Assembly (NCBI GenBank): GCA_024710535.1
Contig: JANJUO010000317.1
Span: 1 to 5,339, forward strand
Direction: 5' to 3'
From: a bacterium
GTDB taxonomy: Bacteria > Bacteroidota > Ignavibacteria > Kapaibacteriales > UBA2268
Length of the DNA stretch: 5,339 nucleotides
Below, in pieces: positions 1 through 5,339 of the stretch; position 1 is the stretch's first letter; the number at the start of each line of letters is the position of its first letter. The notes under the pieces are model-generated. The model did no database searches. It was not told where the DNA came from and saw nothing but the letters and a program-made list of their open reading frames with translations. A program made the translations under genes and the position numbers.

Positions 1-1437
1 AAAGGAAAAGGACAATATAAATTATATCCTCATAATCCTTATGAAACTGTAATTAATTCAAGACCTGCTATTTCTTATTATAATGATAATAATCCAGATT
101 GGCTCAATATTATGATTTTCTATCATGTATTGGGGCATATTGATTTTTTCCAAAATAATTTGCTTTTCAAAAATACTTGGAATGATGATTTTGTTGGGCA
201 GGCACTTGCAGATAAACGGCTTATTACTTCATTACGGAGCGAGCATGGCAGATACGTTGATTATATCATTGAATTTTGTAGAAGCATAGATAATCTAACC
301 GGCTATTTTTCAATTTTGCAAAATTCTGAATTCCCAAAAGTTCTAAATCCTCCCGAAAAATTGAAATATTATTTTGATGTATTTCTTCAATCTGTTGTAA
401 ATGCTCCAATGACAACGATTTTTAATGAAACAGCAAGATATAATGAATTATTTGACCAAAACGAAATTCTTGCCGAATCGATATTTTTCTCTGAAATTAA
501 GGCAAAATATCCGGAATTTGAGTCGAAATATGAAAAATTTCATAATCTTTCAGCTGACCGCACTTATGATATTTTGGAATTTATCCGCGATAATTCAACT
601 TATTTAAATAAGGAAGAAAATAGCTGGATGAAGTCTGTAATGGATATTGTGAGAAATACATCTTTATATTTTGCTCCGCAAATTCGTACAAAAACTATAA
701 ACGAAGGCTGGGCAAGTTATTGGCATGATGAATTATTCAGAAAAGATGATAGAATTGGCGGGCACGAAGTTGCTTATGCAATTACAAATGCTAATGTTAC
801 TTCGATTTCAAGAATTGGATTGAATCCTTACGCTATTGGCTTGCGTTTAATTCAATATGTTGAAGAATTAGCTGAAAAAGGCAAGCTCAATTTTCAATTC
901 CAGAAATTGCAAAATCAACAAGAAAGAGATGATTACAACAAATCTACCGGCAAAGGCAAAGAAGCGATCTTTGAATTAAGAAAGAATTTTTCGGATTTTA
1001 CTTTGATTAACACTTATGTTAATCAAGAATTTGTGGATAAACATGATCTGTTTGTTACAGGTAAGCGATTAAACCAGCAAAAAGGAACAATCGAATACTA
1101 CATCAAAAGCCGCAAAGCTGAAGATTATAAAAAAATGCTGATAGATTCGCAATATCATCCGCCATCAATTGAAGTTAATAAAGAAAAATCATCTGATAGT
1201 TGTATTTATTTAGTTCATAACTTCGAAGGCAAACAACTTTATAGACCATATATTAATGACACGATGATGGGAGTTGCTTTCTTATGGGGAGGCAAAACTC
1301 CTAACGCAACAGTTCAGCTCGAAACAACTGAAGTTATTGCCAAAAAGCCTAAAGATGATAAAACTCCGCCGGAGCTTGAATACAGGCGGGTGGTATATAC
1401 TATGAAAGATATGAAATTATCCAAAAGAAATTTCTAA
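1..1437 (+). CDS. spoVR: SpoVR family protein, 5'-truncated by the window edge
   Basis: The frame is open from base 1 to the TAA at 1435-1437, giving 478 visible codons; the ATG at 112 is internal, because family-like sequence (YETVINSRPAISYY) precedes it. The protein aligns from memory with E. coli YcgB and Bacillus SpoVR: an H-x3-H segment YHVLGHIDFFQNN (visible codons 41-53), the hallmark NEGWASYWH (234-242), NPYAIG (275-280), the RNFSDFTLINTYV stretch, and a C-terminal region ending in a hydrophobic LWGG segment. Family members are about 470-520 residues, so roughly 75-100 N-terminal residues are missing upstream. SpoVR affects spore cortex formation in Bacillus, but the family is widespread in non-sporulators, often next to the PrkA-type kinase gene and the yeaH/DUF444 gene; its biochemical role is unclear. 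The conserved His/Glu residues suggest a metal site, which is inference. Neither partner lies downstream; they could lie upstream. The gene has its own terminator. Family assignment is firm. Confidence 0.9.
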   Translation, partial: KGKGQYKLYPHNPYETVINSRPAISYYNDNNPDWLNIMIFYHVLGHIDFFQNNLLFKNTWNDDFVGQALADKRLITSLRSEHGRYVDYIIEFCRSIDNLTGYFSILQNSEFPKVLNPPEKLKYYFDVFLQSVVNAPMTTIFNETARYNELFDQNEILAESIFFSEIKAKYPEFESKYEKFHNLSADRTYDILEFIRDNSTYLNKEENSWMKSVMDIVRNTSLYFAPQIRTKTINEGWASYWHDELFRKDDRIGGHEVAYAITNANVTSISRIGLNPYAIGLRLIQYVEELAEKGKLNFQFQKLQNQQERDDYNKSTGKGKEAIFELRKNFSDFTLINTYVNQEFVDKHDLFVTGKRLNQQKGTIEYYIKSRKAEDYKKMLIDSQYHPPSIEVNKEKSSDSCIYLVHNFEGKQLYRPYINDTMMGVAFLWGGKTPNATVQLETTEVIAKKPKDDKTPPELEYRRVVYTMKDMKLSKRNF

Positions 1438-1490
1438 GTAATTAAAGTTTTGCATTATTTATCAAAAAAATACTTGTTAGAATATAAATC

Positions 1491-1524
1491 GAAAATCAAT
1501 CCAATTGGGTTGATTTTCTTTTTT
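1491..1524 (+). terminator. Intrinsic terminator of the spoVR gene
   Basis: A 12-bp stem (1491-1502 pairs with 1507-1518, one T·G wobble at 1500/1509) closes a four-base AATT loop and is followed directly by six T residues (1519-1524). It lies 54 bases after the spoVR stop, so it should separate that transcript from the downstream operon. The stem is fairly GC-poor but long and otherwise perfect. Confidence 0.9.
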
Positions 1525-1582
1525 GATCAATCTTATTCATCAAAAATAATGAATAACATTTAGCAAAAAAACCTTAATTTTG
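1523..1582 (+). promoter_or_regulatory. Candidate promoter region of the three-gene operon
   Basis: Two overlapping readings are possible. TTAATTTTG at 1574-1582 contains TAATTTTG (1575-1582), an exact match to the Bacteroidota -7 element TAnnTTTG, but no TTG is found at the expected ~19-nt distance upstream. Alternatively TTGATC (1523-1528) and AATAAT (1545-1550) with 16-nt spacing resemble -35/-10 boxes of a sigma-70 promoter, although the first overlaps the terminator T-run. A promoter somewhere here is expected because a terminator precedes and a gene with its own ribosome binding site follows. The exact elements are uncertain. Confidence 0.3.
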
Positions 1583-1617
1583 TAGTTGGTAATTTGTAAT
1601 TTAAAGAACATCATCTC

Positions 1618-1623
1618 AAGGAG
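1618..1623 (+). promoter_or_regulatory. Shine-Dalgarno site of the glycosyltransferase gene
   Basis: AAGGAG lies nine bases before the ATG at 1633. It is a near-ideal ribosome binding site and fixes the start of the first gene of the operon. Confidence 0.85.
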
Positions 1624-1632
1624 CGGTTTGAT

Positions 1633-2730
1633 ATGTACGATATATGTTTTATCAATTTTGGCAATTCAGATACTGATGCCAGGATTAATAATATGTTATC
1701 CGCATTATTGCCTGCCGGCAGGAAGATTTTGCTTATCTCGACGAAGAATTCAAATATCAAAAATCCTAATTTGCAACAAATAGAAATCAAAATGCCTAAT
1801 AATTCTAACCTTATGAAAAGGTGGATGAAGTTTAATTTTGATATTTTTAAGATGAAAGTTGCAGCGAAATACTTCTTGGCTTGCGAGTTTTACTCATTAT
1901 TTATTGCTTCTATCCTGAAGAAAAGGTGCTCCGCTTCTTTGGTTTATGATTCCAGAGAGATCTATTCTGCTCTTGGATCTCTTGCAAATAATTTCGTAAA
2001 GCAAAAAATCATAACTGCAATCGAAGCACATCTAATCAAATATGTTAACAAAGTGATTGTAACCGGTGAACTCGATAAAGAATATCTTGCTAAGCAATTT
2101 GGCAGTCATTTGGAGTACTTTCTAATTATGAATTTGCCCTTTTTCAAGCAACAGATCAAAAGCAATACTCTTAGAAAGATGTTTAATATTGATTCGAATG
2201 TAAAAATTATTCTTTATCAAGGCTGGCTCCTTGATGGCAGAGGAATTTCTACACTTTTGCAAGTAATGAAAAACATAAAGAATTATGCTTTGATCATTAT
2301 GGGCGATGGCGAGCAGAAAAACAAATTCAAAATGCTGGCTTCTCAAATTAATAAGAATAACATTTTCTTTCTTGATGCTGTGCCCTACGATGAATTGCAC
2401 CTTTACACTTGCTCTGCGGACATTGGCACAGCACTTTTTGAGCCGATTTCTGCCTCTTATAATCTGGCGCTTCCAAACAAGCTGTTTGAGTATGCAATGG
2501 CGGAGATTCCAATTATTGCTACGAATTTGCCGGCAATCAAAAATATTCATCAGCAATTCGATTTCGGAAAGTTGATTGCTCCTGATCTTAATATCGATGA
2601 TATTCAGAACGCTATCTATGAGATTGAGAACAATTTCGAATACTATTCCAAGAATTTAAAAATGATGAAAAACACTTTCAATTATGATAATCAAACTAAT
2701 ATTTTAAATCAAATCTTCATAGTGAATTAA
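1633..2730 (+). CDS. Glycosyltransferase, GT4-like (GT-B fold)
   Basis: This 365-residue protein should transfer a sugar from a nucleotide-sugar donor in the cytoplasm or at the inner membrane face; acceptor and sugar are not predictable. The N-terminal Rossmann-like half starts with DICFINFGNSDTDARI (3-18), then YDSRE (105-109) and the linker helix around E131 leading to VNKVIVTGELDKEYLAKQFG (138-157). The C-terminal donor domain shows YQGWLLDGRGISTLL (195-209, the usual glycine-rich loop), MGDGEQ (223-228), VPYDEL (250-255) and EPISASYNLALPNKLFEYAM (270-289), the nucleotide-sugar-binding signature of this class. Glu291 in AEIP stands where many relatives have Gly. No membrane segment is obvious. 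The start is set by AAGGAG at 1618. It is first in the operon; a 12-bp GC-rich palindrome (1711-1722) encodes its LPAGR. A capsule, LPS or other envelope glycan role is inference; the fold and family are firm. Confidence 0.9.
   Translation: MYDICFINFGNSDTDARINNMLSALLPAGRKILLISTKNSNIKNPNLQQIEIKMPNNSNLMKRWMKFNFDIFKMKVAAKYFLACEFYSLFIASILKKRCSASLVYDSREIYSALGSLANNFVKQKIITAIEAHLIKYVNKVIVTGELDKEYLAKQFGSHLEYFLIMNLPFFKQQIKSNTLRKMFNIDSNVKIILYQGWLLDGRGISTLLQVMKNIKNYALIIMGDGEQKNKFKMLASQINKNNIFFLDAVPYDELHLYTCSADIGTALFEPISASYNLALPNKLFEYAMAEIPIIATNLPAIKNIHQQFDFGKLIAPDLNIDDIQNAIYEIENNFEYYSKNLKMMKNTFNYDNQTNILNQIFIVN
1711..1722. repeat. GC-rich perfect palindrome (PAGR-type) inside the glycosyltransferase gene
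   Basis: CCTGCCGGCAGG is a perfect 12-bp palindrome of 10 G/C in 12 bases, sitting in strongly AT-rich DNA. It lies in frame in the glycosyltransferase gene and encodes part of LPAGR (residues 26-30), where relatives usually carry a variable helix end followed by a Gly and a basic residue. A similar motif, often extended as TGCCTGCCGGCAGGCAGG, is recalled as a dispersed short palindromic repeat in Bacteroidota-like genomes that appears in proteins as LPAGRQAG. Whether this copy belongs to that family cannot be shown from one occurrence. Confidence 0.45.
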
Positions 2731-2733
2731 TTA

Positions 2734-3594
2734 ATGGTACAGATACTAATTTTTCTTCAGCAGTTGATTGCTTCGGGCACTCACATTGTTGCAAAAGGCA
2801 TTACGCATGATATTGAGCCGGCATTGATATTACTTTTTCGGTCTGCGATGGCAGCTTTGTTCTATATTTTATGGCTTTCATTCCAAAGGCAATCCGTCAA
2901 GAAGATTGAGAAGAAAGATCTGTACAAGATTTTACTTCTTGGTGCGCTAAACATTCCTCTAAATCAGTTTTTGTTTCTTCAAGGGATGAAATACACAACA
3001 GCTCCGAATATGGCGCTGGCTTATGCGCTCACTCCGGCATTCGTTCTGCTGATTGCGGTAATTTTTTATAAAGAAAAGACATCAAATCAGAAACTATTCG
3101 GAGTAGGAATTGCGATATTAGGAGCAATCGTGGTGCTATTAGAAAGAGGAATTGTGTTTACGAATGAAAGTTTGCTGGGTGATTTTTTAGCTTTGGCGGC
3201 TTCGCTATCTTGGGCGCTATATACGATAATCGGTCGGAGCTTCTCAATTAAATATGGTGCGATCTACTCGACAGGTTTGGCGATGACGACGGGATTTTTG
3301 CTGTATATCCCGGTATTTTTGCTGATGCCGGTATCATTTCAGATCGATACGATTACTACGGTGAACTGGTTGCAACTAATATATTTAGGTGTAATTACAT
3401 CGGGTATTGGTTACGCAATATGGTATTACGCATTGACAAAAACGGAGGCGAGCAAAGTAGCAGTATTCAACAATTTGCAACCTGTTATGACAACTATTTT
3501 ATCAATTATTTTCTTGGGCACATTCCTTACGCCATTCTTCGTTATCGGTGGGATTATGATAATTGTTGGTGTGTTCATTACGCAAAGAGGGTGA
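2734..3594 (+). CDS. EamA/DMT superfamily transporter
   Basis: This 286-residue inner-membrane permease is of the drug/metabolite transporter superfamily. About ten hydrophobic helices can be read (roughly 3-20, 30-50, 64-83, 91-112, 120-137, 149-168, 178-198, 211-232, 241-262, 265-283), forming the two five-helix EamA repeats. Family features visible are NQFLFLQGMKYTTAPNMALAYALTPAFVLL in the first repeat (split here by helix ends at 77-106), the LLGDFLALAASLSWALYTIIGR junction (147-168) and the second-repeat segment ending YYALTKTEASKVAVFNNLQPV (231-251). Members move metabolites, amino acids or toxic compounds, generally outward; the substrate here is unknown. The gene starts three bases after the glycosyltransferase stop, in the same frame (TAA TTA ATG), and no Shine-Dalgarno sequence precedes it, so translation probably relies on coupling. 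In-frame stop at 2728-2730 rules out an earlier start. Family assignment is firm. Confidence 0.93.
   Translation: MVQILIFLQQLIASGTHIVAKGITHDIEPALILLFRSAMAALFYILWLSFQRQSVKKIEKKDLYKILLLGALNIPLNQFLFLQGMKYTTAPNMALAYALTPAFVLLIAVIFYKEKTSNQKLFGVGIAILGAIVVLLERGIVFTNESLLGDFLALAASLSWALYTIIGRSFSIKYGAIYSTGLAMTTGFLLYIPVFLLMPVSFQIDTITTVNWLQLIYLGVITSGIGYAIWYYALTKTEASKVAVFNNLQPVMTTILSIIFLGTFLTPFFVIGGIMIIVGVFITQRG
3585..3591 (+). promoter_or_regulatory. Shine-Dalgarno site that decides the lipoprotein start
   Basis: AAGAGGG, inside the 3' end of the transporter gene, lies four bases before the ATG at 3596. It supports that start over the in-frame ATG at 3563, which would add eleven charged residues in front of a clean lipoprotein signal peptide. 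Confidence 0.75.
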
Positions 3595-3595
3595 T

Positions 3596-4717
3596 ATGAA
3601 ATATTTGCTGATAATTTTGCTTTGCATCTTGACATGCAGTGCTTGCACAAGCGAAAAGAAGTCAATAGATACCGAGATAAATATTTCAGATATAATGAAT
3701 GAGGATAACTCAAACTACAAGAAGGCGTTCGATGTTGTTGAATTCAATTTCCCTGATGATCATTATGCTCACAATGATTATAAGATTGAGTGGTGGTATT
3801 TTACGGGGAACTTGCAAGACAATTCCGGGCATAAGTTTGGCTATCAATTTACAATTTTTCGAAATGGGCTATCAACGGACACAATTATGCAGAGTTCATT
3901 CGATTCAAAGAATATTTACCTTGCACATTTTGCATTAAGCGATATTAGCAATAATAAATTCTATTATTCAGAGAAAACAATGCGTGAAGTTCTTGATATT
4001 GCAGGCGCTGATTCGAATAAAAAGAAAATTTATATTGAGAATTGGGAAATTAAGATGAACTATAGCGATAATCCCGAGATGCCTACGTTTTATATTTCGG
4101 CAAAAGATTCAGTAAAAGAGATCAAATTGCAATTAATTCCGGAGAAGAAAGTTGTTCTTCATGGGAATAGGGGCTTAAGTCCGAAAAGTTTCGATGCCGG
4201 AAATGCTTCGTATTATTACTCTTATACGAATTTGAAAACCAATGGGAAGATTACAATTAATAATGAGAATTATTTTGTTAATGGAAAATCTTGGTTCGAT
4301 AGGGAATGGAGTACATCTGCATTGGCAAAGAATCAATCGGGTTGGGATTGGTTTTCATTGCAAATGGATGATTCCACTGAAATTATGTGTTTTCGTTTGC
4401 GGGATGAAGATAATAATACAAACTTTGCAAAAGGAACATATATCGATAAATATGGGAATTCTACATATATCAATGCGAATGAATTTTCTATAAATCCAAT
4501 AGAATATTATACTACAAAATCAGGAAAGAAATATCCGGCAAAATGGATAATTGAATATATTCCAAAAAAGATAAAACTTCAGATAGAAACCAATATAGCA
4601 GAGCAGGAATTAATTGTATTCACGCATTATTACGAAGGAAGTGTTCGGTTTACAGGCAATAAAAATACATCAAAGATTAATGGCTTGGGCTATGTTGAAC
4701 TAACCGGTTATAAGTAA
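3596..4717 (+). CDS. Lipoprotein with AttH/CrtC-like lipocalin-type domain (COG5621, 'predicted secreted hydrolase')
   Basis: This is a 373-residue exported protein. MKYLLIILLCILTCSAC is a lipoprotein signal with Lys2, a hydrophobic core and Cys17 as the likely lipidated residue; the lipobox CSAC is relaxed at -3. After a polar linker, the AttH/CrtC-like fold begins: NFPDDHYAHNDYKIEWWYFT (51-70), then GYQFTIFRNGL, the second-half signature GKSWFDREWS (230-239), GWDWFSLQ (249-256), FRLRDED, HYYEGSV (344-350) and the closing GLGYVELTGY (363-372). CrtC itself is a carotenoid 1,2-hydratase; the secreted COG5621 branch has no established reaction and is often found near AttFG-like ABC transporter genes, absent here. 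No carotenoid gene is present, so a CrtC activity should not be assumed. One base separates the gene from the transporter, making it the last gene of the operon; a terminator follows. The chosen start at 3596 is backed by the signal peptide and AAGAGGG at 3585. Confidence 0.9.
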   Translation: MKYLLIILLCILTCSACTSEKKSIDTEINISDIMNEDNSNYKKAFDVVEFNFPDDHYAHNDYKIEWWYFTGNLQDNSGHKFGYQFTIFRNGLSTDTIMQSSFDSKNIYLAHFALSDISNNKFYYSEKTMREVLDIAGADSNKKKIYIENWEIKMNYSDNPEMPTFYISAKDSVKEIKLQLIPEKKVVLHGNRGLSPKSFDAGNASYYYSYTNLKTNGKITINNENYFVNGKSWFDREWSTSALAKNQSGWDWFSLQMDDSTEIMCFRLRDEDNNTNFAKGTYIDKYGNSTYINANEFSINPIEYYTTKSGKKYPAKWIIEYIPKKIKLQIETNIAEQELIVFTHYYEGSVRFTGNKNTSKINGLGYVELTGYK

Positions 4718-4762
4718 TTAGAAAAAATTTCTTTATTGCAAATTAATAATCATTATAAAATT

Positions 4763-4796
4763 AATCATATAATCTAAAAGTTATATGATTTTTTTT
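4763..4796 (+). terminator. Intrinsic terminator of the three-gene operon
   Basis: A perfect but wholly AT-rich 10-bp stem (4763-4772 pairs with 4781-4790; AATCATATAA against TTATATGATT) encloses an 8-base loop and runs into eight T residues (4789-4796). It starts 46 bases after the lipoprotein stop. The weak stem makes it less certain than the first terminator, but position and T-tract fit. Confidence 0.7.
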
Positions 4797-5033
4797 ATTT
4801 TATAAATTATATGGAGAATTACAGATATACAATATATATATTTTGTAATAAGAAGAAATATATGAAATATAAAAAATATATATTAGTTAATTATTTAAAT
4901 TAATTGCAATATAAAATGAAATCAAAGCAATTAAAAAGTAAATCAAAGCAATATAAACAGAAATCAAAGCAATATAAACTGAAGCAAACGCAATATAAAA
5001 TGAAATGCTTGCAATAAAAAATGAATACAATGC

Positions 5034-5059
5034 ATTATACATTGAATACAATGTATAAT
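5034..5059. repeat. Perfect 11-bp hairpin inside the 21-nt array
   Basis: ATTATACATTG (5034-5044) and CAATGTATAAT (5049-5059) are exact reverse complements around an AATA loop. No T-run follows, so it is not a typical terminator. It spans units starting at 5032 and 5053 and could form a cruciform, an RNA hairpin or a dyad protein-binding site. Confidence 0.75.
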
Positions 5060-5136
5060 TATAAGAAGAAAAAGCACTATAATATGAACACAATGCATTA
5101 TATTTTGAAATGCCCGCAACATAAAATGCAGTCCCC

Positions 5137-5169
5137 GCAATATAAAATGCAGAGTGAAATTTATATTGC
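5137..5169. repeat. Inverted core pair marking the polarity switch of the array
   Basis: GCAATATAAA (5137-5146) faces its exact reverse complement TTTATATTGC (5160-5169) across 13 bases. Left of this point the core reads GCAATATAAA; right of it the units starting at 5158, 5179 and 5200 carry TTTATATTGC or the near variant TTTATTATGC, so the core reverses while the 21-nt register persists. Confidence 0.75.
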
Positions 5170-5339
5170 AACGACAGAATTTTATTATGCAATGACTGAA
5201 ATTTATATTGCAATAACTACAGTTATAATTAGAAATATTATGTTTATTACTTGAAATACAATAATATTAACATAAAGTAATACATTGATTCTATGAAAGA
5301 TTTTAAATATATTATTAAATACAATGTAGTAAATATTTG

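Larger units (their letters stand above)
4801..5339. repeat. Degenerate 21-nt tandem array, gene-free, running off the window
   Basis: Unit starts fall at 4801 + 21n, giving 25 full units and a partial one. The clearest stretch is 4906-5157 (12 units), where nearly every unit begins GCAATATAAA or a close variant, usually followed by TGAA near unit position 12-15. Long matches sit exactly on the register: 4940-4958 equals 4961-4979 (19 nt, offset 21); 4906-4922 equals 4990-5006 (17 nt, offset 84); 5155-5171 equals 5197-5213 (17 nt, offset 42); 5022-5039 matches 5085-5102 at 17 of 18 (offset 63). AATACAAT recurs at unit positions 14-21 in 5024, 5045, 5255 and 5318. No indel is seen. The left flank (4801-4905) is more diverged: GAAATATAAAA at 4864 keeps phase. 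Short open frames on both strands exist here, but none has a good start or ribosome binding site. The array's function is unknown. Confidence 0.88.

Noticed and set aside
112..114. ATG at 112 as start of the SpoVR-family protein
   Set aside because: The frame is open to base 1 and the upstream residues match the family, so this Met is internal and the gene is cut by the window edge.
2527..2536. Palindrome TTGCCGGCAA in the glycosyltransferase gene
   Set aside because: It encodes NLPAI, a normal conserved segment of the family, and is only 10 bp, so coding constraint explains it better than an inserted element.
2122..2556. 144-codon open frame on the minus strand
   Set aside because: It lies opposite the conserved donor-binding half of the glycosyltransferase, shows no recognisable motif and has no ribosome binding site; it is a shadow.
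3563..3595. ATG at 3563 as start of the lipoprotein gene
   Set aside because: It would overlap the transporter gene and put eleven residues with several charges before the signal peptide. The ATG at 3596 has AAGAGGG four bases upstream and begins a proper lipoprotein signal.
3596..4717. Assignment as carotenoid 1,2-hydratase CrtC
   Set aside because: The lipoprotein signal and the second-half motifs fit the secreted COG5621 branch, and no carotenoid biosynthesis gene is nearby; only the fold is shared.
4906..5220. CRISPR array
   Set aside because: The period is 21 nt with gradual divergence over the whole unit; there is no conserved repeat separated by unique spacers and no cas gene.

Overview
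The window is AT-rich bacterial DNA with every convincing gene on the + strand. No marker gene fixes the taxonomy. The low GC, the family makeup (SpoVR-like protein, GT4 glycosyltransferase, EamA exporter, AttH/CrtC-like lipoprotein), a TAnnTTTG-type hexamer/octamer upstream of the operon and a PAGR-type GC-rich palindrome inside a gene fit the Bacteroidota/Ignavibacteria/Chlorobi (FCB) neighbourhood. Two start sites have clear Shine-Dalgarno sequences, which are less common in classical Bacteroidota. The placement is therefore an inference.

Layout. Bases 1-1437 hold the 3' part of a SpoVR-family gene whose first ~75-100 codons lie upstream of the window. It is followed by a textbook intrinsic terminator (1491-1524). 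A short promoter-bearing spacer leads into a tight three-gene operon: a GT4-type glycosyltransferase (1633-2730), a ten-helix EamA/DMT transporter (2734-3594, 3-nt gap) and a lipoprotein with the AttH/CrtC-like 'predicted secreted hydrolase' fold (3596-4717, 1-nt gap). The operon ends at a second, AT-rich intrinsic terminator (4763-4796). The operon looks like a cell-envelope or small-molecule export/modification unit: one cytoplasmic sugar transferase, one inner-membrane permease and one lipid-anchored extracytoplasmic protein. The substrate cannot be read from the sequence.

The last ~540 bases (4801 to the window end, probably continuing beyond it) contain no convincing gene. They form a degenerate tandem array with an exact 21-nt period: about 25.7 units and no detectable insertion or deletion. 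The core GCAATATAAA is repeated in one orientation in the first half. At about 5157/5158 the core flips to its reverse complement, TTTATATTGC, while the 21-nt register is kept. The array contains a perfect 11-bp hairpin. Twenty-one bp is both two helical turns and seven codons, so the array could be a phased protein-binding or curved-DNA element, or a decayed heptapeptide-coding repeat. This is the most unusual part of the window.
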